Below, piece by piece: positions 47,237 to 57,215 of a stretch of DNA of 64,000 nt. How positions within the stretch are numbered: position 1 is the first letter of the stretch; each line of letters opens with the position of its first letter. A program made the position numbers and the translations under genes. The notes under the pieces were generated by a model, which was not told where the DNA came from, searched no databases, and worked only from the letters and a program-made list of their open reading frames with translations. The stretch is taken from the NCBI RefSeq assembly GCF_030287445.1, contig NZ_JASVWB010000002.1:1364001-1428000 (forward strand). The letters run 5' to 3'. This DNA comes from Streptomyces sp. ALI-76-A. Lineage in GTDB: Bacteria > Actinomycetota > Actinomycetes > Streptomycetales > Streptomycetaceae.

Positions 47237-48307
47237 ATGGGTTCCACGGGGATGACGTCGGCGGCCGGCGCGGAGGCCGCGGCGGACGACGACAGACGAA
47301 GCGTCTCCGACGTGTGGGGCGTCGTCATCCTCGGCGCGTGTGCCGCCTGGGCGCTGATCACGGCGGCCGTGCACGACGGCCGCCCGGAGGGAGTACTGCT
47401 CGCGCTGCTGGCCGTGGCCGCCGGCTACGCCGCGGGGCGGATCTGCGGGGCGCTGCTGCCGGTCGCCGCGCCGGCTGCCGGGGCCCTGGCCGGGGTCGGC
47501 CTCACGGTGGGCCTGCCGCAGCTGTCCCCCGGGCCCGAGATCGTCACGCCGCTCGGGCACGCCGGTGCCACCGCGGCCCTGCTGACCCTGTCCGCCGGCG
47601 CCGCGTGCTGCGCCGCCTGGGCCACCGAGTCCGCCGGCCCGCGCCTGGCGCTGCGGGCGCTGGCGGCCGGGATCGCGGTGACCGCGGCCGTGCTGGGCTC
47701 GGTCGGCGGGTTCGCCGCCTGTGTCGCGGTGCTGGTGTGCTCGCTCGCCGCGGGCCGGACCCGCCACCGGGGTGCCGGCATCGCCGGACTGGCCCTCACC
47801 GCGGCTCTGACGGCAGCCCTGACCTGGGCGGTCGCCGGACGTGTGCTGCCGGACGGGCTCGTCGCCGCCCTGGAGGGCCGGCTCACCCGGCACCGGGTCG
47901 GGCTGTGGCACGACGCCCTGCGCCTGGCGCGCGAGGATGCCGCGCTGGGCGTGGGGCCGGGCCGTTTCGGCGAGCTGAGCGGAACGGCGACCCGGACGCT
48001 GCTCTCCGACGGCAAACCGCACTCGGCGCCGCTCCAGCAGGCGGCCGAGCAGGGAGTCGTCGGTGTGGCCCTGCTGGCGGCGGCGTTCTGCTGGATCCTG
48101 TACGCGCTGTGGCGCACCCGGCGTCCCACGCCGGGTGCGCTCACCGCGGGTGCGGCTCTGACCGCGCTGGCGATGATCGCCTGTGTGGGCAACGCGCTGA
48201 GCTTCACGACGGTGTCGGTCGGCGCGGGGCTGCTGGCGGGGCTGGCCACGGCCCGTCCGCTGGCCGGCACGTCGCTCCCGCACGAGACGGCCGTACGCCC
48301 GGGGTGA
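47237..48307 (+). CDS. O-antigen-ligase-like (Wzy/WaaL-type) membrane protein
   Basis: 356 residues from ATG 47237. About nine hydrophobic segments are interrupted by a polar loop 'RLTRHRVGLWHDALRLAREDAALGVGPGRFGELS' (about 213-247) and 'KPHSAPLQQAAEQGVVGVALL' (about 259-279). A loop with 'R..W..A......P..G.G.G.F' followed by 'H....Q...E.G' is the hallmark of O-antigen ligases and polymerases. It is shorter than typical members. A role in joining a glycan to a lipid or wall acceptor is inferred. It is divergent from lnt. Confidence 0.75.
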   Translation: MGSTGMTSAAGAEAAADDDRRSVSDVWGVVILGACAAWALITAAVHDGRPEGVLLALLAVAAGYAAGRICGALLPVAAPAAGALAGVGLTVGLPQLSPGPEIVTPLGHAGATAALLTLSAGAACCAAWATESAGPRLALRALAAGIAVTAAVLGSVGGFAACVAVLVCSLAAGRTRHRGAGIAGLALTAALTAALTWAVAGRVLPDGLVAALEGRLTRHRVGLWHDALRLAREDAALGVGPGRFGELSGTATRTLLSDGKPHSAPLQQAAEQGVVGVALLAAAFCWILYALWRTRRPTPGALTAGAALTALAMIACVGNALSFTTVSVGAGLLAGLATARPLAGTSLPHETAVRPG

Positions 48308-48353
48308 CCGACCGGCTCCGTGAGCCCGGTGTGCCGCCGACCGGTCGGGCGCC

Positions 48354-48890
48354 TCAGCGGGCGGCGCCGGACCGCAGCCGGGCCCTGATGACCCGTACGG
48401 CGGCCTCCGCGTCGTCCACGGTGATGGTGAACGTGTGGCCGTCCCACAGGCGCAGGACCACGCCCTCGCCCCGTCGTACGACGACCGCGGTGCCCTTCTC
48501 GGGACGCCAGCGGTAGCCCCAGCCGCCCCAGTGGCGGGGGGTGACCAGCGGGTCGAAGTCGGCGCCCGCGACCTGTGCCAGCGGGATGCGGCGGCGGGGC
48601 AGGCCCATGTGGCCGCAGCGCACTTCCAGGCACTCCTGGTCGACCTTGATCGCCACGTGCACGAACGCGAGGGTGCCGAAGAGGACCAGCAGCCCCGCCG
48701 CGATGCAGCCGACGACGGACATCACGAGCGGGGCGATGCCGGACGTCCACGTGGAGTCGACCGCCAGCTCGATACCGAGTGCCAGGCAGGCGGCCCCGCC
48801 GAGCGCCAGCAGCCACTGGAACCGGTTGGAGGCTCGTCCGGTCCAGACATCGGGGTGGGGGGTGTTCTCACCCTGGAGGTGGTCCCTCAT
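48354..48890 (-). CDS. Membrane protein with PH-like domain
   Basis: 178 residues. Two membrane helices (about 27-45 and 50-80) are followed by a soluble domain ('VDQECLEVRCGHMGLPRRRIPLAQVAGADFDPLVTPRHWGGWGYRWRPEKGTAVVVRRGEGVVLRLWDGHTFTITVDDAEAAVRVIRARL') typical of bacterial PH/DUF3093-type proteins. These are common in actinobacteria and of unknown function. It converges on the O-antigen-ligase-like gene. Confidence 0.75.
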   Translation of the reverse strand: MRDHLQGENTPHPDVWTGRASNRFQWLLALGGAACLALGIELAVDSTWTSGIAPLVMSVVGCIAAGLLVLFGTLAFVHVAIKVDQECLEVRCGHMGLPRRRIPLAQVAGADFDPLVTPRHWGGWGYRWRPEKGTAVVVRRGEGVVLRLWDGHTFTITVDDAEAAVRVIRARLRSGAAR

Positions 48891-48959
48891 CGCTACGAGA
48901 CTACTCAGGTTTCGCTGTGCCGGTAGGCCGTCGCGGACGGTGACTGGGCCGGGTGGGGG

Positions 48960-49745
48960 TCAGCGGGCGGGACTGACCGCGTTGAGGAGCCGGCCTTCCT
49001 CGTAGGCCAGGGCGGGCTCGGGCAGCGCGCCCTCGCGGCCACTGAGCAGGACGGTGACGGTCCCGTCGGCCGTCGCCCGTGGGGCGGGCTGTTCGCCGAG
49101 CCGGCGCAGCGCCTGGGCGGCGACCGCCCCGGCGGAGCCGTGCAGCACGAGCGGGGGGAAGCCGGGGCGCTGCACGGCGGCGCGGATGCGGTCGGAGACC
49201 AGCTCGTAGTGGGTGCAGCCGAGGACGACGGTCGTCACGTCGTCGGGGGTCAGCGCCGCCGCCGCGGCGACGGCGGCGTCGATGGCCGCTTCGTCCGCGT
49301 GCTCCACCGCCTCCGCGAGGCCGGGGCAGGGCACCTCGGTGACCGCCACGCCGCCGGCGAAGTCCTCGATGAGGCCGCGCTGGTAGGGGCTGCCGGTGGT
49401 GGCGGGCGTCGCCCAGATCGCGAAGGGACCGCCGCCGGCCGCGGCCGGCTTGATCGCGGGGACCGTGCCGATGACCGGGATGCCGGGTTCGAGCCGGGCG
49501 CGCAGGGCCGGCAGGGCGTGCACGGTGGCGGTGTTGCAGCCGATGATCAGGGCGTCGGGCCGCCGCGCGGCGGCGGCCTCGGCGACGGCGAGGGCACGTC
49601 CCGTCAGGTCCTCCGGGGTCCTGGGACCCCAGGGCATGCCGTCGGGGTCCAGGGAGAGCACGAGATCGGCGTCGGGCCGCAGGCGCCGTACCGCGGCGGT
49701 GGCCGCCAGCAGACCGATTCCGGAGTCCATGAGCGCGATCTTCAC
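48960..49745 (-). CDS. murI: Glutamate racemase / Asp-Glu racemase family
   Basis: 261 residues from GTG 49745. The Asp/Glu racemase signatures are present: 'ALMDSGIGLL' near the start, 'IIGCNTATVHALPALR' with the first catalytic cysteine, and 'TVVLGCTHYELV' with the second. The family gives D-glutamate for peptidoglycan. The sequence is more divergent than typical MurI ('MDSGIG' in place of 'FDSGVGG'), so it may be a second racemase. Confidence 0.85.
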   Translation of the reverse strand: MKIALMDSGIGLLAATAAVRRLRPDADLVLSLDPDGMPWGPRTPEDLTGRALAVAEAAAARRPDALIIGCNTATVHALPALRARLEPGIPVIGTVPAIKPAAAGGGPFAIWATPATTGSPYQRGLIEDFAGGVAVTEVPCPGLAEAVEHADEAAIDAAVAAAAALTPDDVTTVVLGCTHYELVSDRIRAAVQRPGFPPLVLHGSAGAVAAQALRRLGEQPAPRATADGTVTVLLSGREGALPEPALAYEEGRLLNAVSPAR

Positions 49746-49802
49746 CCCGCCACGATAGACGATGCCCCTTCGCGGGCCGGGGCGGTGGGGCAGACTGCGC
49801 GC

Positions 49803-50981
49803 GTGAGCGCCATCGTGTGGACCGCGGCCGGATCACTCGCCGCCTGGCTGTGGCTGCTGCTCGGCCAGGGCTTCTTCTGGCGTACCGACGTCAGGCTGCC
49901 GCCCCGCAGGGATCCGGAGGCGTGGCCGTCCGTCGGTGTCGTGGTGCCGGCCCGCGACGAGGCCGCGGTGCTGCCGGCGAGCCTGCCGTCGTTGCTCGCC
50001 CAGGACTACCCCGGGCGGGCCGAGGTCGTCCTCGTCGACGACGGCAGTACGGACGGCACCGGGGCGCTGGCGCGCGAGCTGGCGCACCGGCACGGCGGTC
50101 TGCCGCTGACCGTGACCTCGCCCGGCGAGCCGCCCGCGGGCTGGACCGGCAAACTGTGGGCCGTACGGCACGGCATCGGCCTGGCACGCGCGCGTGGACC
50201 CGAGTACCTCCTGCTGACGGACGCCGACATCGCCCACGCGCCGGACAGCCTGCGGCAGTTGGTCGCGGCGGCCGGTCCGGGCGGCTTCGACGTCGTCTCC
50301 CAGATGGCCCGGCTGCGGGTGGAGAGCCGGTGGGAGCGGCTCGTCGTGCCGGCCTTCGTCTACTTCTTCGCGCAGCTCTACCCGTTCCGCCGGATCGCCC
50401 GGAAGGGAGGACGGACGGCCGCCGCGGCGGGCGGCTGCGTGCTGCTGCGCGCCGAGGCCGCCGAACGGGCCCGGATCCCGGACACCATCCGGCACGCCGT
50501 CATCGACGACGTGGCGCTCGCGCGGGCCGTCAAGAGCAGTGGCGGGCACATCTGGCTGGGGCTGGCGGAGGGCGTGGACAGCGTCCGTCCGTACCCGCGG
50601 CTGCACGACCTGTGGCGGATGGTGTCGCGCAGCGCCTACACGCAGCTGCGGCACAACCCGCTGCTGCTCGCCGGTACGGTGGCCGGGCTCGTGCTGGTGT
50701 ACCTGGTGCCGCCGCTCGCCCTGATCGCGGGCGTGGCCGCCGGCGGTACGGCGGCCACGGTCCTCGGCGGTACGGCGTGGCTGGTGATGACCGGCACCTA
50801 CGTCCCGATGCTCCGCTACTACCGGCAGCCCCTGTGGCTCGCTCCCCTGCTGCCGTGCACCGCGTTCCTCTACCTCCTCATGACGGTCGATTCGGCGGTG
50901 CGGCACTACAGGGGGCGCGGCGCGGCCTGGAAGGGCCGCACGTACACGCGTCCGGACGCCGTCGTCGGCGAGGAGAGCTGA
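49803..50981 (+). CDS. GT2 glycosyltransferase, HpnB-like (hopene-associated)
   Basis: 392 residues from GTG 49803. One N-terminal helix, then a GT-A domain: 'VGVVVPARDEAAVLPASLPSLLAQDYPGRAEVVLVDDGSTDGTG', 'WTGKLWAVRHGI', the DXD-type 'LLTDADIAH' and 'HAVIDDVALARAVKSSGGHIWLGLAEG'. Three or four C-terminal helices follow. The layout and 'PPAGWTGKLWA' wording match glycosyltransferases often found with hopanoid genes. No hopanoid gene is adjacent here, so the acceptor is uncertain. It is divergent from the racemase and converges on the TerD gene with a 4-bp gap. Confidence 0.83.
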   Translation: MSAIVWTAAGSLAAWLWLLLGQGFFWRTDVRLPPRRDPEAWPSVGVVVPARDEAAVLPASLPSLLAQDYPGRAEVVLVDDGSTDGTGALARELAHRHGGLPLTVTSPGEPPAGWTGKLWAVRHGIGLARARGPEYLLLTDADIAHAPDSLRQLVAAAGPGGFDVVSQMARLRVESRWERLVVPAFVYFFAQLYPFRRIARKGGRTAAAAGGCVLLRAEAAERARIPDTIRHAVIDDVALARAVKSSGGHIWLGLAEGVDSVRPYPRLHDLWRMVSRSAYTQLRHNPLLLAGTVAGLVLVYLVPPLALIAGVAAGGTAATVLGGTAWLVMTGTYVPMLRYYRQPLWLAPLLPCTAFLYLLMTVDSAVRHYRGRGAAWKGRTYTRPDAVVGEES

Positions 50982-50985
50982 GCGG

Positions 50986-52260
50986 TCACTTGCGGCCGGG
51001 GGTCCAGTTCATGCCCCATCCGTAGGCGTGGTCGACGGTCCGCTGCGGGCTCACGCCGCGCTCGGGCACCAGGTAACGGGCCTCGCGCTGGACCACCAGG
51101 TCGCTGCCGGTGTTGGTGATCAGGGCGAGCGCGCACACCGTCGAGGGAACCGTGCACTCGTCGAGGGAGAAGTCGACCGGGGCGCCGTGCTGCGGCCGGA
51201 GGGTGACCGTGGCGTTCAGTTCGGCGAAGGAGCGTGCTCCCGCGTAGATGGTCACGAAGACCAGGACCCGTCGGAAGGCCTGCTTGTGGTCGAGGTTGAC
51301 GGTGAGGTTCTCGCCGCTGGAGCGGGCGCCGGTGCGGTCGTCGGCGTCGAGGTGGATGTACGGCGGCCGGTGCAGGTCGCCGAAGGCGTTGCCGAGGGCC
51401 TGGACGACGCCCTTGCTGCCGTCGGTGAGTTCGTACAGGGCGCACAGGTCGAGGTCCAGGTCGGCGTGCAGGGCGACGGCCCGGCCGAGCTTGCTGCCCC
51501 ATCCGGAGAACTGCTTGCGCATCTCCCAGTTGAGGTTCACGTGCAGGGCGCCCGAGGTGCCGCCCTGCTTGGTGAGCGAGACGGAGGGGGCCGCCTTCGT
51601 GAGCGTCACCTTCGTCAGGCGCACCGGTGCCGCGGGGGGTGCCGGGGGCGGGGGCGGGGGCGGGGGCGGGGGCGGTGCCGCGGTCATCGGAGGCGCGGTG
51701 ACCGGGGGCGCGCTCGGCTCCGGCGCGGTGTGCTGGGGTTCGTCCACCGTGATGCCGTAGTCCGTGGCGAGGCCCTCCAGTCCGCTGCCGTAGCCCTGGC
51801 CCACGGCGCGGAACTTCCAGGCGCCCTGGCGCCGGTAGAACTCGCCGAGCACGAAGGCGGTCTCGACGGTGGCGCCGGGGCTGTCGAAACGGGCGGCCAC
51901 CGTGTCCCGTCCGGCGTCCCTGACCTCGATGGAGAGGTCGGGGACGGCGGCGAACGTACCGCCGTCGGCGGAGACGGCGAGGACCACCGTCTCGATCGTG
52001 GGCTCCAGGCGCGCGAGGTCGACGACGAGCGTGTCGGTCACCCGGCCGCCCGCGTCCCGTTTGCCCTCGTGCCGGACCGCGCCGGAGGCGTGCAACGGCT
52101 GGTTGTAGAAGACGAAGTCGCTGCCGGAACGTACCTTTCCGCCCACCAGCAGCAACGCGGAGGCGTCCACGTCGGGCACGCCCGGCCCGGAGCGCCAGCC
52201 CAGCTCGACCCGCAGCGCCGTCGTCGGCACCGGAGCGTTGGATCCCTTCGGCATTGACAT
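50986..52260 (-). CDS. Two-domain TerD-family stress protein
   Basis: 424 residues from ATG 52260 (ATG 52254 is possible). An N-terminal TerD domain ('[62 protein letters not shown]') is joined by a Pro-rich linker (poly-Pro near 190-205) to a second, TerA-like domain ('[54 protein letters not shown]'). TerD domains bind calcium and are linked to tellurite, phage and stress responses. The acidic Ca-site-like stretch '[15 protein letters not shown]' is present in domain 2. No other ter gene is nearby. Confidence 0.92.
   Translation of the reverse strand: MSMPKGSNAPVPTTALRVELGWRSGPGVPDVDASALLLVGGKVRSGSDFVFYNQPLHASGAVRHEGKRDAGGRVTDTLVVDLARLEPTIETVVLAVSADGGTFAAVPDLSIEVRDAGRDTVAARFDSPGATVETAFVLGEFYRRQGAWKFRAVGQGYGSGLEGLATDYGITVDEPQHTAPEPSAPPVTAPPMTAAPPPPPPPPPPPAPPAAPVRLTKVTLTKAAPSVSLTKQGGTSGALHVNLNWEMRKQFSGWGSKLGRAVALHADLDLDLCALYELTDGSKGVVQALGNAFGDLHRPPYIHLDADDRTGARSSGENLTVNLDHKQAFRRVLVFVTIYAGARSFAELNATVTLRPQHGAPVDFSLDECTVPSTVCALALITNTGSDLVVQREARYLVPERGVSPQRTVDHAYGWGMNWTPGRK
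51643..51672. repeat. Hexanucleotide CGGGGG repeat encoding the poly-proline linker
   Basis: Five perfect CGGGGG units inside the TerD gene, coding proline on the minus strand. Such a microsatellite can change length in frame and would alter the linker between the two TerD domains. Confidence 0.85.
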
Positions 52261-52551
52261 GTCGCCCCCATCGAGGTGTCGGCGCCAGGCGGGACCCGGC
52301 AGTCCCGTCGGGTTGTCTGCCCGCCCAACCTAATTCCCCAGGACACCGGGCGCCCATGAACAGCGCGGGAAGGCGGGTCGCCAACCCCCGGCAATCCGCC
52401 GGGAACTCGGCTTTTACATCACAACCATGGGGTGCGACGCCCCTTTTTGCCATGTTCGCTCGCATTGGGGATCCCAGGTCACCGCGGACGCGGAAAACAA
52501 CCCTCTTATCGGTCTCCCCAACCAGCACATCGTGGGCTTAACTTATGTCCC

Positions 52552-53001
52552 ATGACCTCCCCCCGCTCCACTTATGGCGGCGGCTATTACTCCGCCTCCT
52601 TCCCGGACACCCCGATCTACGACTCGCTCGTCGCCGAGCGGGGCACCCCGCAGATCGCTCCGATCCGGGTCCCCGCCGCCTACGACACACCGGGCAGTCA
52701 CCTGCCCGCGCTGCCGTCGGCACTGCCCGCCCTTCCGGCCGGGCCCTCCCAGCCCTCCTACGGTTACCCGCAGGCCCAGTACCCCGCCCCGCTCCAGCAG
52801 GCACCCGCGGCGTACATCCCGCAGCAGGCCGCAGCGCCGCGTGGCTACCAGGGTCAGTACCCCCAGCAGCCGCGCCCCGCGCAGCCGGGCATGGGAACGG
52901 GCTACGAGGCCATGCGGCCCGCCGCTCCCCGGCCCGCGCCGGCTCCCTACCAGGACCCGTACGGCAACCAGCAGCAGCAGTACCGCGGCGGCGGCTACTG
53001 A
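52552..53001 (+). CDS. Small Gln/Pro/Tyr-rich conserved streptomycete protein
   Basis: 149 residues from ATG 52552. It starts 'MTSPRSTYGGGYYSASFPDTPIYDSLVAERGTPQIAPIRVPAAYD', then becomes rich in Pro, Gln, Ala and Tyr, ending 'NQQQQYRGGGY'. I recall a streptomycete-specific family (DUF6643) with this opening, but the assignment is from memory. No signal peptide, membrane helix or catalytic motif is seen. The tail is probably disordered. The 290-bp gap upstream is relatively AT-rich and shared with the divergent TerD gene. Confidence 0.7.
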   Translation: MTSPRSTYGGGYYSASFPDTPIYDSLVAERGTPQIAPIRVPAAYDTPGSHLPALPSALPALPAGPSQPSYGYPQAQYPAPLQQAPAAYIPQQAAAPRGYQGQYPQQPRPAQPGMGTGYEAMRPAAPRPAPAPYQDPYGNQQQQYRGGGY

Positions 53002-53043
53002 CACGTCTCCCGGGCTTTCCGTGCCGCCTGGCACGATGAGCGC

Positions 53044-53873
53044 ATGGGGAACGTGTGGTTGCAGTCGATTCATGTGCATCCGGTCAAGGCGTTCCGGGGC
53101 CTCGCGCCCCGGGAGGCCGTCGTGGAGCCCTGGGGGCTGGCCGGAGACCGACGCTGGGCACTGATCGACGACGGGGGAAAGGTCGTCACCCAACGTCAGC
53201 GACCACGCCTCGCGCTGGCCGCCGCCGAACTCCTGCCCGGCGGCGGCGTCCGGCGCTGTCCGCGCCCGGCCGCAACCCGCTGACGGTGCCCGTCCCGCGG
53301 CCGTTCGGGCGGGTGCCCGTGGAGATCTTCCGCGACAAGGTGGAGGCCGTCCCGGCCGAGGACGACGCCGCGCACGCCTGGTGCAGCGCGTTCCTCGGTG
53401 CCGACGTGCGCCTGGTACACCTCGACGACCCCGCCTCGCGCCGCCCCGTGGACCCCGCGTACGCGCTGCCCGGCGAGACGGTCACGTTCGCCGACGGCTA
53501 TCCGCTGCTGCTCACCTCCGCGGCCTCCCTCGACGCACTCAACGCCCTGATCGCCGAGGGTGACCGGGCGCACGAGGGTCCGCTGCCGATGAACCGTTTC
53601 CGGCCGAACGTGGTCGTGGCGGGCGCCGCCGCCTGGGCCGAGGACGACTGGTCCCGGATCGCCGTCGGCGAGGTCACCTTCCGCGTCGCCAAGATCTGCG
53701 GGCGGTGCGTCGTGACCACGACCGACCAGGACACGGCCGACCGCGGCCGGGAACCCCTGCACACCCTCGGCCGGCACCGCCGCGTCGACGGCAAGCTGGC
53801 CTTCGGACAGAACCTGGTGCCCGAGACCCGGGGCACCATCCGGGCCGGCGATCCGGTCACCGTCCTCGCCTGA
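53044..53873 (+). pseudogene. MOSC-domain protein, disrupted by a frameshift
   Basis: The first frame (ATG 53044) gives the MOSC N-terminal beta-barrel: 'VWLQSIHVHPVKAFRGLAPREAVVEPWGLAGDRRWALIDDGGKVVTQRQRPRLALAAAELLPGGGVR'. It then hits a stop at 53283. From about 53254 the protein continues in another frame ('ALSAPGRNPLTVPVPRPFGRVPVEIF', 'MNRFRPNVVV', 'KICGRCVVTTTDQDT', 'FGQNLVPETRGTIRAGDPV') to 53873. One missing base near 53251-53254 (GTCCGGCGC) would restore one frame of about 276 residues. MOSC proteins handle molybdenum cofactor-bound sulfur; the conserved cysteine CGRC is kept. Either the gene is recently inactivated or there is a sequencing error. Confidence 0.85.
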
Positions 53874-54058
53874 ACCGGATCCCGCTCCGCCCGGAACCCG
53901 GGAACCCGGGAACCCGGCCCAGGGCCCCGCGCGTTGCATGTTCCGTGAGCGGTTCCGAGTGCTCCGGACACTGGTGATCTCGCTCTCTCTTCGACCGGAT
54001 CCGCGTGTGCGGGGATCACGGCGGGAGGTCTCATGGAGCGGGAAGGGGGTGCGGGACG

Positions 54059-54664
54059 GTGCGAGCGATCGGCGGACTGTGGCGCTGGCGGCACAACCCG
54101 CTGCGCCGCCGAACCGACCTGGCCGAGGCCTGGGCGGCCCTCGTGGCCCTGCTGCTGATCGTGTTCGTCGGGCCCCTCGTCGGCGCGCTCACCGGCCAGA
54201 TCGCCCAGGACACGCTCCAGCGGTCCGTCCGTGAGCAGCGCCAGGCCCGGCACCTGGTGACGGCCACCGTCGTCCGCAAGCTGGACCGCTCCCCACTGGA
54301 CACCGACCCCGAGAGCTCCTCCGGCCGTGACCTGCGCAGCCGGGTGGCCGCCGACTGGACCGCTCCGGACGGCACCGCGCGGCGGGGCACCGTCCTCGCG
54401 CCCCTCGCGGACCCGCGCCGCGGCGACCAGTTCACGCTGTGGACGGACGCGCGCGGACGCATCGTGGCCCGGCCCCTGGACCCCGCCACGGCGACGACCC
54501 ACTCCGTCCTCGCCGGGGTCGGTGCCGCGCTGCTGACCGCGGGCCTCGTCGAGGCGGGCAGACGGCTGGCTGTCTGGCGCATGGTCCTTCGCCGGTACGC
54601 CCGTTGGGACCGGGCCTGGGAGCGGGCGGGACCGGACTGGGGCAGGACCGGCACCGGCAGCTGA
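54059..54664 (+). CDS. Rv1733c-like membrane protein
   Basis: 201 residues from GTG 54059. A short Arg/Trp-rich start ('[20 protein letters not shown]') leads into a membrane helix ('[19 protein letters not shown]'). An external domain follows ('[19 protein letters not shown]', '[39 protein letters not shown]') and a second helix near residue 155. The pattern 'R.NPLRR.TD..EAW' is that of the Rv1733c family, common in Streptomyces and mycobacteria and of unknown function. The start is not certain, since the ribosome-binding site is weak. Confidence 0.8.
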   Translation: MRAIGGLWRWRHNPLRRRTDLAEAWAALVALLLIVFVGPLVGALTGQIAQDTLQRSVREQRQARHLVTATVVRKLDRSPLDTDPESSSGRDLRSRVAADWTAPDGTARRGTVLAPLADPRRGDQFTLWTDARGRIVARPLDPATATTHSVLAGVGAALLTAGLVEAGRRLAVWRMVLRRYARWDRAWERAGPDWGRTGTGS

Positions 54665-54776
54665 CCGCCTTCCGGCTCTGGTCAACCCACCGCCTGCGCG
54701 CACGCTACGGTGGACCGGCCGAACTACTTCGGCAGCACGAAACCCGCGTACGACGAGGTGGGGGCACGGCAACGCC

Positions 54777-57215
54777 ATGGCACAGGGCACGGTCCAGGTG
54801 ACGCACACCGGTACATCGCGGTGGCGGCGCCGCACGGGTGAGTACGCGTCGCTCGCCGCCGCCCTGGAGGCCGCGGCCGACGGCGATGTCCTCACCGTCG
54901 CCCCGGGCACCTACCGGGAGAACCTCGTCATCCAGCGGGCGGTGACCCTGCGCGGCCCGGAGGGCTCCGCGGGCTCGGTGCGGATCGCGCCCGTGGACGG
55001 GGTGCCGCTGACCGTGCGGGCCTCGGCCGTGGTCCAGGACCTGCACGTGGAGGGCCAGGACGCCGCGGCGCCCGCCCTGCTCGTCGAGGAGGGCACCCCC
55101 GAACTCACCGACCTGCGGATCGTCACCCGCTCCGCGGCCGGCATCGAGGTGCGCGGCGGCGCGCGGCCGACCGTGCGGCGCTGCACCGTCGACAACCCGG
55201 CCGGTGTCGGCATCGCCGTACTGGACGGCGGGGGCGGGGTGTTCGAGGAGTGCGAGGTCGTCGCGGCGGGCCAGGCGGGCGTCGCCGTGCGCGGCGGCGC
55301 GCATCCCCGGCTGGAGCGCTGCCGCGTGCACCACACCTCGGGTGTGGGCCTGTCGGTGACCGGTGAGAACTCCGCGCTGGAGGCGCTGGGGTGCGAGGTC
55401 TACGAGGTCCGCGGCAGCGGCGTCCAGGTCACCGGCCGGGCCACCGCCCACCTCACCGACTGCGATGTGCACCGCACCACCGCGGACGGCGTCACGCTCG
55501 ACACGGACGCCGTGCTGACGCTGGCCGACTGCCGCATCCACGACATCCCGGAGAACGCGGTCGACCTGCGCTCGCGCTCCGTGCTGACGCTGACCCGCAC
55601 GACGGTGCGTCAGTTCGGCCGCAACGGCCTGTCGGTGTGGGACCCGGGCACCCGCGTGGACGCCAACCAGTGCGAGATCTTCGACAGCACCGGTGACTAC
55701 CCGGCCGTCTGGGTCAGCGACGGCGCCACCGCCGTACTGGACTCGTGCCGGGTGCACGACGTGCCGGACGCCCTGTTCGTCCTCGACCGCGGTTCCCGCG
55801 CGGACGTCGTCGACAGCGACATCTCCCAGGTCCGCAACACGGCCGTGTCGGTGAGCGACGGCGCCACCGCTCAGCTCGACGACTGCCGTATCCGGGACGC
55901 GGCGACCGGCGCCTGGTTCCGCGACCACGGCAGCGGCGGCACCCTCAGCAACTGCACGGTGGACGCCACCCAGACCGGCGTGATCGTCACCAAGGGCGCC
56001 GACCCGACGGTGGAGCGCTGCACGGTCGACTCCCCCGCCGAAGCGGGCTTCTACGTCTCGGCGGGGGGCCGGGGCAGCTTCCTGAACTGCCGGGTGACGG
56101 GCAGCGGCGGCTACGGCTTCCATGTGATCGACGGCTCCCGTACGACGCTGAGGAAGTGCCGTACGGAGCGCTGCGCGCGCGGTGGGTACGAGTTCGCGGA
56201 CGCCGGTGGCGACGCGGCGTCCGGCGCCGGTCCCGTCGTGGAGGACTGCACCAGCGACGAGAGCGGAAGCCCGCGGCAGCCCAGCGCGCCGGAGACCGCT
56301 GTCCAGACCCTGCCGCAGTCCCCCGGCCTGCTGGGCTCGATCCCCGGGCAGCGCGCCGGCGATCAGGAACCGGCGGTCGCCGCTCCCGGGCCGGACAGGC
56401 CGGTGCGGGCCTCCAAGGCCGTGCTCGGTGAACTGGACGCGCTGGTGGGCCTGGACAGCGTCAAGCGCGAGGTGCGGGCGCTGACCGACATGATCGAGGT
56501 GGGCCGGCGCCGCCAGGAGGCGGGTCTGAAGGCCGCCTCGGTCAAGCGCCACCTCGTCTTCACCGGCTCCCCCGGCACCGGCAAGACGACGGTCGCCCGT
56601 CTCTACGGCGAGATCCTGGCCTCCCTCGGCGTGCTGGAGAAGGGCCACCTGGTCGAGGTGTCCCGGGTCGACCTGGTCGGCGAGCACATCGGTTCCACCG
56701 CGATCCGCACCCAGGAGGCCTTCACCCGGGCGCACGGCGGTGTGCTGTTCATCGACGAGGCGTACGCGCTGTCGCCGGAGGACTCGGGCCGCGACTTCGG
56801 CAAGGAGGCCATCGACACGCTGGTGAAGCTGATGGAGGACCAGCGGGACGCGGTCGTGGTGATCGTCGCCGGCTACACGGCCGAGATGGAGCGGTTCCTC
56901 TCGGTCAACCCCGGTGTGGCGTCCCGCTTCTCCCGGACCATCACCTTCAGCGACTACAACCCCGAGGAACTGCTGCGGATCGTGGAGCAGCAGGCCGAGG
57001 AGCACGAGTACCGGCTGGCGCCGGGCGCCGCGGAGGCCCTGCTGAAGTACTTCACGACGCTCCCCAAGGGGCCCGCCTTCGGCAACGGCCGTACCGCCCG
57101 CCAGACCTTCGAGGCGATGGTCGAGCGGCATGCGAGCCGGGTCGCCCAGGTCACCGACCCGAGCACGGACGACCTGACCCTGCTCTACGCCGAGGACCTG
57201 CCCGACTCCGCCTGA
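54777..57215 (+). CDS. Parallel beta-helix / AAA+ (CbxX-EccA type) fusion ATPase
   Basis: 812 residues. Residues 20-500 are a parallel beta-helix of about 22-residue coils ('[41 protein letters not shown]', repeated many times). A Pro-rich hinge leads to a CbxX/CfqX AAA+ domain with Walker [10 protein letters not shown] (about 597-605), Walker B VLFIDEAY (about 655-662), sensor '[40 protein letters not shown]', and '[20 protein letters not shown]'. The AAA module is related to EccA of type VII secretion, but no esx gene is in the window. With no signal peptide, the beta-helix is intracellular and may be a protein-binding scaffold. It overlaps the convergent gene by 31 bp. Confidence 0.92.
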   Translation: MAQGTVQVTHTGTSRWRRRTGEYASLAAALEAAADGDVLTVAPGTYRENLVIQRAVTLRGPEGSAGSVRIAPVDGVPLTVRASAVVQDLHVEGQDAAAPALLVEEGTPELTDLRIVTRSAAGIEVRGGARPTVRRCTVDNPAGVGIAVLDGGGGVFEECEVVAAGQAGVAVRGGAHPRLERCRVHHTSGVGLSVTGENSALEALGCEVYEVRGSGVQVTGRATAHLTDCDVHRTTADGVTLDTDAVLTLADCRIHDIPENAVDLRSRSVLTLTRTTVRQFGRNGLSVWDPGTRVDANQCEIFDSTGDYPAVWVSDGATAVLDSCRVHDVPDALFVLDRGSRADVVDSDISQVRNTAVSVSDGATAQLDDCRIRDAATGAWFRDHGSGGTLSNCTVDATQTGVIVTKGADPTVERCTVDSPAEAGFYVSAGGRGSFLNCRVTGSGGYGFHVIDGSRTTLRKCRTERCARGGYEFADAGGDAASGAGPVVEDCTSDESGSPRQPSAPETAVQTLPQSPGLLGSIPGQRAGDQEPAVAAPGPDRPVRASKAVLGELDALVGLDSVKREVRALTDMIEVGRRRQEAGLKAASVKRHLVFTGSPGTGKTTVARLYGEILASLGVLEKGHLVEVSRVDLVGEHIGSTAIRTQEAFTRAHGGVLFIDEAYALSPEDSGRDFGKEAIDTLVKLMEDQRDAVVVIVAGYTAEMERFLSVNPGVASRFSRTITFSDYNPEELLRIVEQQAEEHEYRLAPGAAEALLKYFTTLPKGPAFGNGRTARQTFEAMVERHASRVAQVTDPSTDDLTLLYAEDLPDSA

